Of a stretch of DNA of 5,175 bases, positions 1-5,166 are shown one piece after another. Every line of letters begins with the position of its first letter. Position 1 is the first letter of the stretch. The notes below the pieces were generated by a model. The model searched no databases and was not told where the DNA came from. It was given only the letters and a program-made list of their open reading frames with translations. Made by a program: the position numbers and the translations under genes. The stretch spans positions 1 through 5,175 of the forward strand of contig JAUVIW010000070.1 in the NCBI GenBank assembly GCA_030592525.1. The letters run 5' to 3'. This DNA comes from an archaeon (GTDB taxonomy: Archaea; B1Sed10-29; WALL01).

Positions 1-835
1 TAATCTTGCCCATGCGGCCGTTGTGCAGCATCATCTCGATGCCGTCACGCACAACACCCATGTCAGCGACCACTGTCCTGGGCGGGAGGAATATGCCACC
101 ACTCAAGCGCGAGGGCTGAAAGAAAGCCTCACCACCAGGGATGTTCATGAAGCCGCCGGGCTCCGCGACCTGCGCGTCAGCAACAATGCGCAGCTTGTCC
201 GAAGAGGGAACTTTCCCTTTGAGCAAATAGCTGAGGCCCTTGTGAACCGTCTCAATGAGGATTTCCTCGCCGCGATTGCTTTCAATGAACCGCTGCAGTG
301 AGCGCGTCCTGCGCTGCATGACAGCAGGGTCATGCGGAAGGATTTCCTTGACCGCATCATAAGTTATGCCGGGCATGGATGCGAAAAGGCGCTTGGGGTT
401 CACGCGCTTTGAGTCCTCATACAAATGGAACCTGCCCGGCCAATCCTTTGCGTGAAAAGCCAGCATGATGACGTCCGGCCGGTACTCACGGACAATGGCA
501 AGGATGTCGTTCAGGTCATCACTGCCCTTGGCAACCAAGGCGTTCCGTTTCACTATGTGCGCAAGCACGTTATCGGTCTTCTTTGTCGCGATATGTGCCA
601 TCGCATGCACCAAGTCCTTGTGTGAGTGGTCGCCGACCACCAGGACAACGTGGCCTTTCTTGGCCTTGATGGATGCAACCGCCTGCTTCGCACCCTTCAC
701 AAACTTGCTGCCGTGCTTCTTGAGAATTGAGGGCATCGTCACGTGGTGCGTGGGGTCCATGAAGCCCTTCTTGTGCCGGAGCTTGCGCAGCATCTTCATC
801 TTTCTTTCCTGGCGCGACAGCTTCTTGATAGGCAT
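1..835 (-). CDS. M29-family (aminopeptidase T-like) metallopeptidase, N-terminal part, cut by left window edge
   Basis: An open frame starts at the ATG at 835-833 and stays open for 278 codons to the window edge. Residues from about 38 follow the COG2309/M29 plan: a Rossmann-like start (GHVVLVVGD, 61-69), a long helix-strand region, SMPGIT (153-158), ETVHKG (195-200) and NIPGGEAFFQP (221-231). In characterised M29 enzymes the Glu of the last motif, here E226, is the first metal ligand. The remaining Glu/His/Asp ligands would lie beyond the window, so activity cannot be judged. The expected role is cytoplasmic, metal-dependent removal of N-terminal residues from peptides; there is no signal peptide. 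An odd feature is a basic extension with 11 Lys/Arg in the first 23 residues. Met26 or Met34 could be later starts, but an AT-rich promoter-like element 27 nt before the ATG supports 835. The previous gene's TAG lies 45 nt upstream in the same frame. Family assignment is from motif recognition only. Confidence 0.75.
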   Translation of the reverse strand, partial: MPIKKLSRQERKMKMLRKLRHKKGFMDPTHHVTMPSILKKHGSKFVKGAKQAVASIKAKKGHVVLVVGDHSHKDLVHAMAHIATKKTDNVLAHIVKRNALVAKGSDDLNDILAIVREYRPDVIMLAFHAKDWPGRFHLYEDSKRVNPKRLFASMPGITYDAVKEILPHDPAVMQRRTRSLQRFIESNRGEEILIETVHKGLSYLLKGKVPSSDKLRIVADAQVAEPGGFMNIPGGEAFFQPSRLSGGIFLPPRTVVADMGVVRDGIEMMLHNGRMGKI

Positions 836-857
836 AAGCCAAGCTAAGCTAGTGAAG

Positions 858-872
858 TTAATAATTCTTTTG
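858..872 (-). promoter_or_regulatory. Candidate TATA/BRE for the M29-like gene
   Basis: Read on the minus strand, an A-rich BRE-like stretch (CAAAAG) is followed by AATTATTAA, centred about 27 nt before the ATG at 835. This spacing would give a leaderless transcript. The box is a poor match to TTTATATA, and read-through from the gene upstream is equally possible. Confidence 0.35.
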
Positions 873-880
873 CTGTGCGC

Positions 881-1468
881 CTAAATGGTTTCGAGCTCGC
901 TCTTCACGAGGTCGTAGCGCTCCTCAAGAGTCATGGACTCGGGCTCAACATCCTCATCCTCGCGCGTGTAAAAGTAGTAGCCGAACACCACCAAGGCCAC
1001 GGCGATGACACCGAACAGGAACACGAAAACCGAGTTTTCGCTCGCATCCTCGGTCAAAAAGCCGGTGACTGAAGCCGTGTCATTGGACACCTCATCCACG
1101 GGTGCAGGCTCATCCACAACAGGCTCAGGCTCGGGCTCTGATACAGGAGTGATGTTTTCAACAATGACATAGTCATTGTAATCCGCATAGCTCACGCGGA
1201 ACTCAAGAATGCCACCGCTTTTCGGGAGCAAGTGGAACAAGGCAGTGCCATCATCATCCGTCTCAAGCGCGGCAACTTCCCTGTACTTGAATATCAATGC
1301 GACCTTTGCGCCGGCAATAGCATCACCGGTATCCCTGTCGCTGACAGTAACCAAATACGTGTTTTCCTCCCCAACGATGGGGGTACCCTCATGGGACACA
1401 GCGAGATAGCTCGCGAAAACACCTGATGTAAGCAGGAGGGCCATTAGAACGGGAACAAGGAACTTCAT
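881..1468 (-). CDS. Secreted, single-pass membrane protein with Ig-like/beta-sandwich ectodomain (195 aa)
   Basis: No family is recognised with certainty. The protein has a signal peptide (1-19, probable cleavage VFA|S) and a beta-rich ectodomain at about 22-107. The stretch from DRDTGDAIAGAKVAL to DDDGTALFHL and the following strands resembles the carboxypeptidase-regulatory/Big-1-like folds of surface proteins. It is followed by a Pro/Glu/Asp linker (109-126), a transmembrane helix at about 146-167 and a strongly acidic tail of about 28 residues. The predicted topology is type I: ectodomain outside, tail in the cytoplasm. Sequons occur at N105 (NIT) and N129 (NDT). The ATG is supported by GGTGA six bases upstream, a good archaeal Shine-Dalgarno. 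The gene lies 84 nt downstream of secG and 45 nt before the M29-like gene, all on the same strand. Inference: a structural or adaptor protein at the cell surface. The topology also resembles an accessory translocon subunit, but nothing in the sequence proves that. Confidence 0.85.
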   Translation of the reverse strand: MKFLVPVLMALLLTSGVFASYLAVSHEGTPIVGEENTYLVTVSDRDTGDAIAGAKVALIFKYREVAALETDDDGTALFHLLPKSGGILEFRVSYADYNDYVIVENITPVSEPEPEPVVDEPAPVDEVSNDTASVTGFLTEDASENSVFVFLFGVIAVALVVFGYYFYTREDEDVEPESMTLEERYDLVKSELETI

Positions 1469-1469
1469 A

Positions 1470-1493
1470 AGTTGTCACCCTACGGTAACAACT
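1470..1493 (-). promoter_or_regulatory. Inverted repeat covering the ribosome-binding site of the 195-aa protein gene
   Basis: Ten-base arms (minus strand AGTTGTTACC and GGTGACAACT) flank a 4-nt loop, GTAG. In RNA all ten pairs form, one of them G-U. The 3' arm contains the Shine-Dalgarno GGTGA (1479-1475) and ends one base before the ATG, so a folded transcript would hide the ribosome-binding site. The predicted start site of the local promoter (about 1485) falls inside the 5' arm. The hairpin would therefore form fully only in transcripts coming from secG or further upstream. As DNA, the repeat could instead be an operator at the start site. Confidence 0.45.
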
Positions 1494-1505
1494 TGGGGTG
1501 AGTGA

Positions 1506-1517
1506 GGTTTATAAGGC
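1506..1517 (-). promoter_or_regulatory. TATA-box promoter for the 195-aa membrane protein gene
   Basis: On the minus strand CCTTATAAACC has its centre near 1511, 43-45 nt before the ATG. With the usual archaeal spacing of about 26 nt, transcription would begin near 1485 and leave a leader of roughly 17 nt that carries the GGTGA site. No strong BRE is seen upstream. Confidence 0.5.
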
Positions 1518-1552
1518 TATCGCTGCAATCCCTAAGCATCAGTCTAGTTGAG

Positions 1553-1717
1553 CTAGAACACGAACCAGATGGCTAGCTCAGCGGCAATGAACATCACGCT
1601 CAAGCCAAAAACAAGCTCTGGGGTTATCTCAAACCCGCCGCCGCTAATGTCAAAGTAGCGAACCAGTCCCGCGGCGCCAGAGGGGCCCTGCACAGCAGGT
1701 CCCTTATCGAGTTTCAT
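1553..1717 (-). CDS. secG: Preprotein translocase subunit SecG/Sec61-beta (archaeal type, 54 aa)
   Basis: This short frame runs from the ATG at 1717 to the TAG at 1553. The N-terminal half carries the signature of archaeal Sec61-beta: SGAAGLVRYFD at 13-23, matching the usual small-residue/AGL-x-RYF pattern, then ITPE at 31-34, like the ISP motif before the helix. One hydrophobic helix (about 35-54) ends the protein, giving the expected tail-anchored form with the N-terminus in the cytoplasm. The length is normal for archaeal members (about 50-60 residues). The protein is the small subunit of the SecYEG/Sec61 channel. It lies 24 nt after the stop of the large surface protein and before a second secreted protein. 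A TATA box 27 nt before the ATG suggests leaderless translation; an AAGGGG stretch almost touches the ATG and is too close for an ideal Shine-Dalgarno. A glutamate (E47) sits within the helix, which is unusual. Confidence 0.88.
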   Translation of the reverse strand: MKLDKGPAVQGPSGAAGLVRYFDISGGGFEITPELVFGLSVMFIAAELAIWFVF

Positions 1718-1739
1718 ACCCCTTCTTTTGGCTTCAGGA

Positions 1740-1755
1740 CTTTATAAACCCTTTC
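1740..1755 (-). promoter_or_regulatory. BRE/TATA promoter of secG, embedded in the end of the upstream gene
   Basis: The minus strand reads CGAAAGGGTTTATAAAG: a purine-rich BRE directly followed by TTTATAAAG. The TATA centre is about 27 nt before the secG ATG, which fits leaderless initiation at or next to the ATG. The box includes the TTA-TAA that encodes the last Leu and the stop codon of the 589-aa gene. Confidence 0.6.
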
Positions 1756-3511
1756 GCCTGTTCATAAGGTAGGACGGCACCCTCATAATGGATATGCCCT
1801 TTTTCTTGGCGAACATGAACGCACCAATAATGCTGAGTATGAGCACGACACCACCCACGAGGATGAGCGCAATCAAGACGCCGGAGGCCATCCAGAAGCT
1901 CGGGTCATAAATGAAGTCGATGATGCTCTTGTCGTGCTTCACACCAATCAGGTAACGGGTGTCATTCCCGTCCGCAGTCTTGTAGACCTTCATGAGCGTG
2001 CTGGCCTTCCTAGTGAACTCAATGTCATCCGAGGACACGATGAAGTCCTCGCTGAACATGTAGCGCTCCTCACAGTCAGAGTAAGCAGAAGTGCAGAACG
2101 AAAAGTTCGCGTTCCCGAACTGGGTCACGTTCCGAAGCTTGATTTGGCTGTAGAGATCCGTGATTGAGAGCGTGCCATTCTGCCCGAAGTCCATCTCGCT
2201 TATCGCGGGCTGGCCAAAGTCAGCCTCCAGCGCGAGCGGAATAATCTTGTTGACAACCGCATTCTCTTCCTCCGTCAGCACGCGGTAAAGAGTGCAGTCA
2301 CTTGCACACGCGTCGCCTTCAGGCACACCAGCTTCACCGTCACACTCCTCGATGCCCACGACAATGCCGTCACCGCACACAGCTATCTCGGAAGTGCAGT
2401 CCGCACTGCACGCAAAGCCCTCCGTCACAATGGCGGGAGTGTCCGGCGGCGCGCCGGGGTCGCAGACCTCGTCGCCAACGAGCATGCCATCACCGCACAC
2501 AGGGAGTTCGCTCGTGCAGTCAGCAGCGCAATTGAAGCCCTTGGTGACCTGGAGGCCATCGCACACCTCGTCACCGGCAACAAAGTTGTCGCCGCACCGC
2601 GGCGCCAAAGTGCAGTCAGGCTGGCAGTAAAGGCCCTGGGTTTCCCCGTCACTGCCATCGCACTCCTCATCAGCATTCTTTATGCCGTCACCGCAGTATG
2701 CCGGCGGGCTAATCTTGGTGTACTCGCCGCTCTCATACCGGTACATGTTGTCGAACGTGATTTCCTGCGTGGTGCTGCCGATTATCTTGAAGTTGCGGAA
2801 CTCCCACTCGTACGGGTAGTCCCACAAGGCGTCGACGCCCATTATCACGAGGCTCATCGTGTCGGAGTTGCATTCGCCCGCATTGAAGTTCAGGCGCACG
2901 GTCTTCCACGCATTGTTCTCGAACGGCTCCTGGTTAAACTGGTTAGTGGAATACTGGCCGATGCCCGCGCCGTCCGCGAGCCAGCCCTGGAACGCAGTGT
3001 CGCTCGAGCAATAGAACCCATAGTACTGCTCGGGGTCACCGACCCAGTTGCACTCGAAGTGCACGTGGCACAGGGTGCTGTTCTGCTTGCTTGACAGGAA
3101 CGAGACCGAGTCCTTTGTCGCGCCGTAATTGGTCACTGTAGCGTCGGGGTAAGCATAAGCGAAAGCGAACAGGTTCGGGCCGTCACTGTCAACGCCCTCC
3201 CCGCCGGAGTAATCCTTGCCGTGGTCCAAATTGACTCCGGGAGCATCAATGCGCGCCTCGAAGCTTATCTCAAAGTTGTCCGCATCAGGGTGCGGGAAAA
3301 CGCGCCAGAGCTTGAACACGGCCCTCGACTCCTTGGTGGAGTCTAGCACCATGGACAGGGTGCTTCCGGGATTGACCTTGAGCGAAGTGGTGACATCATA
3401 GGTGCCCCCACCAAAAACGAACGGAGCGACCACCCACGAGTCGTTTGTGGGCGTGTCAGCCATAACACAGGCCAATAGCAGCAGGATAGCAAGAGCGAGC
3501 ACCTTTTTCAT
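1742..3511 (-). CDS. Membrane-anchored surface protein with four cysteine-rich (DUF4215/Myxococcus-type) repeats, 589 aa
   Basis: Domains in order: a signal peptide (1-18, VMA|D); a large beta-rich N-terminal domain (about 22-265) with many aromatics, resembling a jelly-roll or lectin-like module but not assignable to a family; four cysteine modules (273-406); a second globular domain (about 410-535); one transmembrane helix (about 543-567); and a basic tail (KKK, RRK). This gives type I topology with nearly everything outside the cell. Each cysteine module has the order CGDG/CGDN, x-(E/D)-(E/V)-C-D, then C-x3-C, as in Myxococcus cysteine-rich/DUF4215 repeats, which are thought to be disulfide-bonded. 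Sequons at N23, N144, N445, N461, N469 and N516 fit a glycosylated protein. LLAC at 12-15 is lipobox-like, but the C-terminal anchor makes lipidation unnecessary. The start is the ATG at 3511, because AAGGTG lies six bases upstream; the GTG at 3520 is part of that site. The gene is first in a likely operon with secG. A role in adhesion or cell contact is inference. Confidence 0.87.
   Translation of the reverse strand: MKKVLALAILLLLACVMADTPTNDSWVVAPFVFGGGTYDVTTSLKVNPGSTLSMVLDSTKESRAVFKLWRVFPHPDADNFEISFEARIDAPGVNLDHGKDYSGGEGVDSDGPNLFAFAYAYPDATVTNYGATKDSVSFLSSKQNSTLCHVHFECNWVGDPEQYYGFYCSSDTAFQGWLADGAGIGQYSTNQFNQEPFENNAWKTVRLNFNAGECNSDTMSLVIMGVDALWDYPYEWEFRNFKIIGSTTQEITFDNMYRYESGEYTKISPPAYCGDGIKNADEECDGSDGETQGLYCQPDCTLAPRCGDNFVAGDEVCDGLQVTKGFNCAADCTSELPVCGDGMLVGDEVCDPGAPPDTPAIVTEGFACSADCTSEIAVCGDGIVVGIEECDGEAGVPEGDACASDCTLYRVLTEEENAVVNKIIPLALEADFGQPAISEMDFGQNGTLSITDLYSQIKLRNVTQFGNANFSFCTSAYSDCEERYMFSEDFIVSSDDIEFTRKASTLMKVYKTADGNDTRYLIGVKHDKSIIDFIYDPSFWMASGVLIALILVGGVVLILSIIGAFMFAKKKGISIMRVPSYLMNRRKGL
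2294..2695 (-). repeat. Four tandem cysteine-rich modules within the surface protein
   Basis: These are protein-level repeats at residues 273-305, 306-338, 339-378 and 379-406, each with four Cys (273/284/296/300; 306/317/328/332; 339/350/368/372; 379/390/402/406). The first spacing is always ten residues and the last is always three. Only the middle loop varies, and module 3 has a Pro-rich insertion. The DNA copies are diverged, so this is an old duplication and not a recent slippage product. Confidence 0.85.
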
Positions 3512-3517
3512 TAAAAA

Positions 3518-3523
3518 CACCTT
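3518..3523 (-). promoter_or_regulatory. Shine-Dalgarno site that fixes the start of the surface protein
   Basis: AAGGTG on the minus strand ends six bases before the ATG at 3511. It matches the archaeal anti-Shine-Dalgarno and is followed at once by a signal peptide beginning MKK. The longer reading from the GTG at 3520 would place the start codon inside this site. Confidence 0.65.
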
Positions 3524-3541
3524 ATGCCGGGTTAACGATAG

Positions 3542-3551
3542 TTATATATAA
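3542..3551. promoter_or_regulatory. Palindromic TATA box shared by divergent surface-protein and GlmU-like genes
   Basis: TTATATATAA is a perfect 10-bp palindrome centred between 3546 and 3547. About 26 nt to each side gives predicted starts near 3520 (minus) and 3573 (plus), 9-10 nt before the two ATGs at 3511 and 3583. No other good TATA element is visible in the 71-bp gap. A BRE-like GAAAACAAT flanks the minus-directed side; the plus-directed flank (AACGATAG) is weaker, so the minus direction may be favoured. Confidence 0.6.
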
Positions 3552-3582
3552 ATTGTTTTCGGAATACCCCCCTCAGATAGGT

Positions 3583-4821
3583 ATGAAAGCTGTTATTCTT
3601 GCTGCAGGAAAAGGCGAGCGCATGATGCCCCTCACACAGGGCCGCGCCAAGCCCTTGCTCCCAATAGCAAACAAACCTTTATTGCAACACCACTTGGAGA
3701 ACATCGAGGGCGTGGTGGACGAGGCAATCATCATAGTCGGCTACGGCAAGGAACAGGTCATGGATCACTTCGGTGGCTCATTCGGCAAAATAGCCATTTC
3801 GTATGTCGAGCAAAAGGAGCAGAAGGGCACGGGCCACGCCGTGCTCCAGGCCAAGGAAAAGCTCAGCGGCAAGTTCATGCTCATTTACGGCGACGACCTC
3901 TACGCCAAAGAGGACATCCACGCAATGGCGTCGCACGACAACGCAATACTCGGGTCGCCAACGCAGGAGGCATGGCGCTTCGGCATCATCGACTCCGACA
4001 GCGGCAAGCTCAAGGGCATAAAGGAAAAGCCCAAGGATGTCAAGGAGGGCCTCGCGGTCACCGGAGTGTATACTATAGACAGCAAGGTGCTCGGCGAGGA
4101 CGTGCCTGTCTCGCCACGCGGCGAGATGGAGTTCACTGACATGCTGACGTCGTTCGCGCAGCACACGCCTGTTGATGTTGTGAAGGCAGAGAAGTACTGG
4201 CTGCCCGTCGGCATGCCTTGGGACCTGCTGGACGCGAACAAGGAGAAGCTCGCTGAAATGGTTCCGCGTGTTGAGGGCGAGGTGAGCGAGAAGGCAACGC
4301 TCGAAGGCCCTGTCACTGTTGAGAAGGGCGCGGTCGTCATGGAGGGTGCGGTCGTGCAGGGCCCCGCGATAATCGGCGAGGGGTCGGTCATCGGGCCGAA
4401 CTGCTTTGTGCGCCCGCACACCAGCATCGGAAGGAACTGCCGCGTCGGAAACGCGTCGGACGTGAAGAACAGCATTCTCATGGACAACGCAAAGGTGCCG
4501 CACCAGAACTATGTCGGCGACTCCGTGCTTGGGGAGAACGTGAACCTCGCTGCGGGAACGAAGATAGCGAACCTGCGGTTCGACGGCAAGAGCGTGTCCT
4601 CTGTCATCCGTGGAAAGAAGGTTGACACGCGGCACAGGAAGTGCGGCGCGTTCATCGGCGACAATGCGCAGACAGGCGCGAACGTCACCATCAACCCCGG
4701 CATCAAGATTGGTGCTAATTCTTTTGTGTGGGCCGGTGTCACGGTGAAGGAAGACGTGCCCTCAGGCAAGGTCTTGCTTGCTGACGGCAGCATAAGGGAC
4801 AACAAGGCCACTTCGAAATAA
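3583..4821 (+). CDS. glmU: Archaeal GlmU-like bifunctional sugar-1-phosphate nucleotidylyltransferase/acetyltransferase (412 aa)
   Basis: This is a cytoplasmic enzyme expected to acetylate an amino-sugar-1-phosphate and couple it to a nucleotide, giving UDP-GlcNAc or a close relative. The N-terminal nucleotidyltransferase domain (1-225) shows LAAGKGERM (6-14), KPLLP (23-27), GTGHA (82-86), GDD (103-105, metal site), EKP (148-150), GEMEFTDML (180-188) and YWLPVGMPWDLLDAN (205-219). The C-terminal left-handed beta-helix (about 232-395) is built of hexapeptides such as IIGEGSVIG. H307 and Y310 in PHQNYVGDS, with N330 and K336, line up with acetyltransferase residues of the Sulfolobus ST0452 type enzyme as I recall them. 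The length is normal for the family. The ATG at 3583 is chosen because MKAVILAAGKG is the canonical beginning; the upstream TTG at 3553 would add ten atypical residues and lies almost at the TATA box. The leader is short, about 10 nt. The gene is divergent from surface-protein genes, which fits sugar supply for surface glycans. Exact sugar and nucleotide are unproven. Confidence 0.9.
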   Translation: MKAVILAAGKGERMMPLTQGRAKPLLPIANKPLLQHHLENIEGVVDEAIIIVGYGKEQVMDHFGGSFGKIAISYVEQKEQKGTGHAVLQAKEKLSGKFMLIYGDDLYAKEDIHAMASHDNAILGSPTQEAWRFGIIDSDSGKLKGIKEKPKDVKEGLAVTGVYTIDSKVLGEDVPVSPRGEMEFTDMLTSFAQHTPVDVVKAEKYWLPVGMPWDLLDANKEKLAEMVPRVEGEVSEKATLEGPVTVEKGAVVMEGAVVQGPAIIGEGSVIGPNCFVRPHTSIGRNCRVGNASDVKNSILMDNAKVPHQNYVGDSVLGENVNLAAGTKIANLRFDGKSVSSVIRGKKVDTRHRKCGAFIGDNAQTGANVTINPGIKIGANSFVWAGVTVKEDVPSGKVLLADGSIRDNKATSK

Positions 4822-4870
4822 CTTGGCTCACCTGCAAAACAGCGGCGTGATATGCATATACCAATGTGTA

Positions 4871-4885
4871 GAAAGGCTTTTAAGC
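4871..4885 (+). promoter_or_regulatory. Candidate BRE/TATA promoter ahead of the structured segment
   Basis: GAAAGG (BRE-like) is followed directly by CTTTTAAGC, with its centre near 4881. The predicted start is about 4907, five bases before the first paired base of the structure at 4912. No coding start fits this promoter, so a non-coding transcript is the natural reading. Confidence 0.42.
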
Positions 4886-4906
4886 GCGGAGGCCAAAAAC
4901 TAATTA

Positions 4907-5000
4907 GCATAACCCCTATCGTTCCCCAATGGGCCATACTGGCTTTTGGGGGACGATAGTGTACTATTGGGAGAGTTTTTTCTTGGAGAGGATAGGGGTA
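4907..5000 (+). ncRNA. Candidate structured non-coding RNA, family unknown
   Basis: Two strong pairings are visible. A hairpin pairs 4916-4929 with 4946-4959 (14 pairs, one G-U) and continues past a bulged T to a five-base apical loop (4936-4940). A closing stem pairs ACCCCTATC (4912-4920) with GATAGGGGT (4991-4999), nine perfect pairs. They share 4916-4920, so the outer five pairs of the hairpin and the closing stem compete. Conventional signature motifs of known archaeal RNAs are absent. The 5' end coincides with the start predicted from the TATA-like element at 4877. The 3' end is unknown. It could also be the 3' untranslated region of glmU or the remnant of a small mobile element. Confidence 0.38.
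4976..4984 (+). terminator. T-run, possible terminator for plus-strand transcripts
   Basis: TTTTTTCTT is the only long T-run downstream of glmU in the window, and archaeal RNA polymerase commonly stops at such runs. It lies 16 nt after the strong hairpin. If termination here is efficient, the closing stem with 4991-4999 could not form, so this call conflicts with the longer RNA model. Confidence 0.35.
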
Positions 5001-5021
5001 TTCATTGACAATGGTTATCTC

Positions 5022-5043
5022 AAAAAAGTGTTGGGTTGAACAC
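5022..5043 (-). terminator. Hairpin plus T-run, possible minus-strand terminator
   Basis: On the minus strand GTGTT (5043-5039), a six-base loop and AACAC (5032-5028) are followed directly by six Ts (5027-5022). No minus-strand gene enters from the right within the window, so the terminated transcript would have to be a short non-coding RNA or start beyond the edge. A stop here would also keep minus transcripts from running against glmU. Confidence 0.33.
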
Positions 5044-5072
5044 CCCAACCCTGCATAAAACATGGTTGGGGC
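5028..5072. repeat. Complementary G/C blocks with competing pairings
   Basis: CCCCAACC (5043-5050) is perfectly complementary to GGTTGGGG (5064-5071). The overlapping CAACCC (5046-5051) is also complementary to the upstream GGGTTG (5033-5038). Only one pairing can form at a time. Purpose unknown. Confidence 0.45.
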
Positions 5073-5158
5073 ACGGGCCCTGCAAGCGACCCATCAGGTG
5101 AAGCGCAAAGCACAATCCCAATGCATCTCAAGCCCAAACTACAATACCCTTACACTCA

Positions 5159-5166
5159 CTTATAAG
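5159..5166. promoter_or_regulatory. Palindromic TATA-like element near right edge
   Basis: CTTATAAG is a palindrome. Plus-directed transcription would begin outside the window near 5189. Minus-directed transcription would begin near 5136 and meet the T-run at 5027-5022, giving a transcript of about 115 nt. Neither direction has a strong BRE. Confidence 0.28.

Noticed and set aside
570..842. Minus-strand 90-codon frame starting at TTG 842
   Set aside because: Shifted-frame shadow of the M29-like gene with a rarer start codon and no family motifs.
465..884. Plus-strand 139-codon open frame
   Set aside because: Antisense to the M29-like gene, which has recognisable family motifs on the other strand.
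2294..2695. Repeated sequence considered as a CRISPR array
   Set aside because: The repetition is at protein level in frame, with diverged DNA copies and no constant repeat/spacer pattern.
3512..3520. GTG start at 3520 for the surface protein
   Set aside because: The GTG is part of the AAGGTG Shine-Dalgarno serving the ATG at 3511, and the signal peptide begins naturally at that ATG.
3553..3582. Upstream TTG start for the GlmU-like protein
   Set aside because: It adds ten residues not seen in the family, lies beside the TATA element, and is upstream of the predicted transcription start near 3573.
3778..4635. Long minus-strand open frames (285 and 195 codons) inside the GlmU-like gene
   Set aside because: They are antisense frames of a clearly conserved enzyme; their low-complexity Arg/Leu/Val or Ser/Pro composition is typical of shadow frames in GC-rich genes.
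4852..4959. Plus-strand 35-codon frame
   Set aside because: No good Shine-Dalgarno, no similarity to anything recognised, and it spans the promoter-like element and hairpin.
4912..4999. Terminal inverted repeats of a small transposable element
   Set aside because: No flanking target-site duplication and no transposase in the window; an RNA structure behind a promoter explains the symmetry at least as well.
5028..5051. tRNA T-arm-like sequence (GGTTGAACACC)
   Set aside because: No acceptor stem, D-arm or anticodon arm can be placed around it on either strand.
4509..5063. Minus-strand 184-codon open frame
   Set aside because: More than half lies antisense to the beta-helix part of the GlmU-like gene, its composition is not protein-like, and it shows no domain; the rest crosses the structured non-coding segment.
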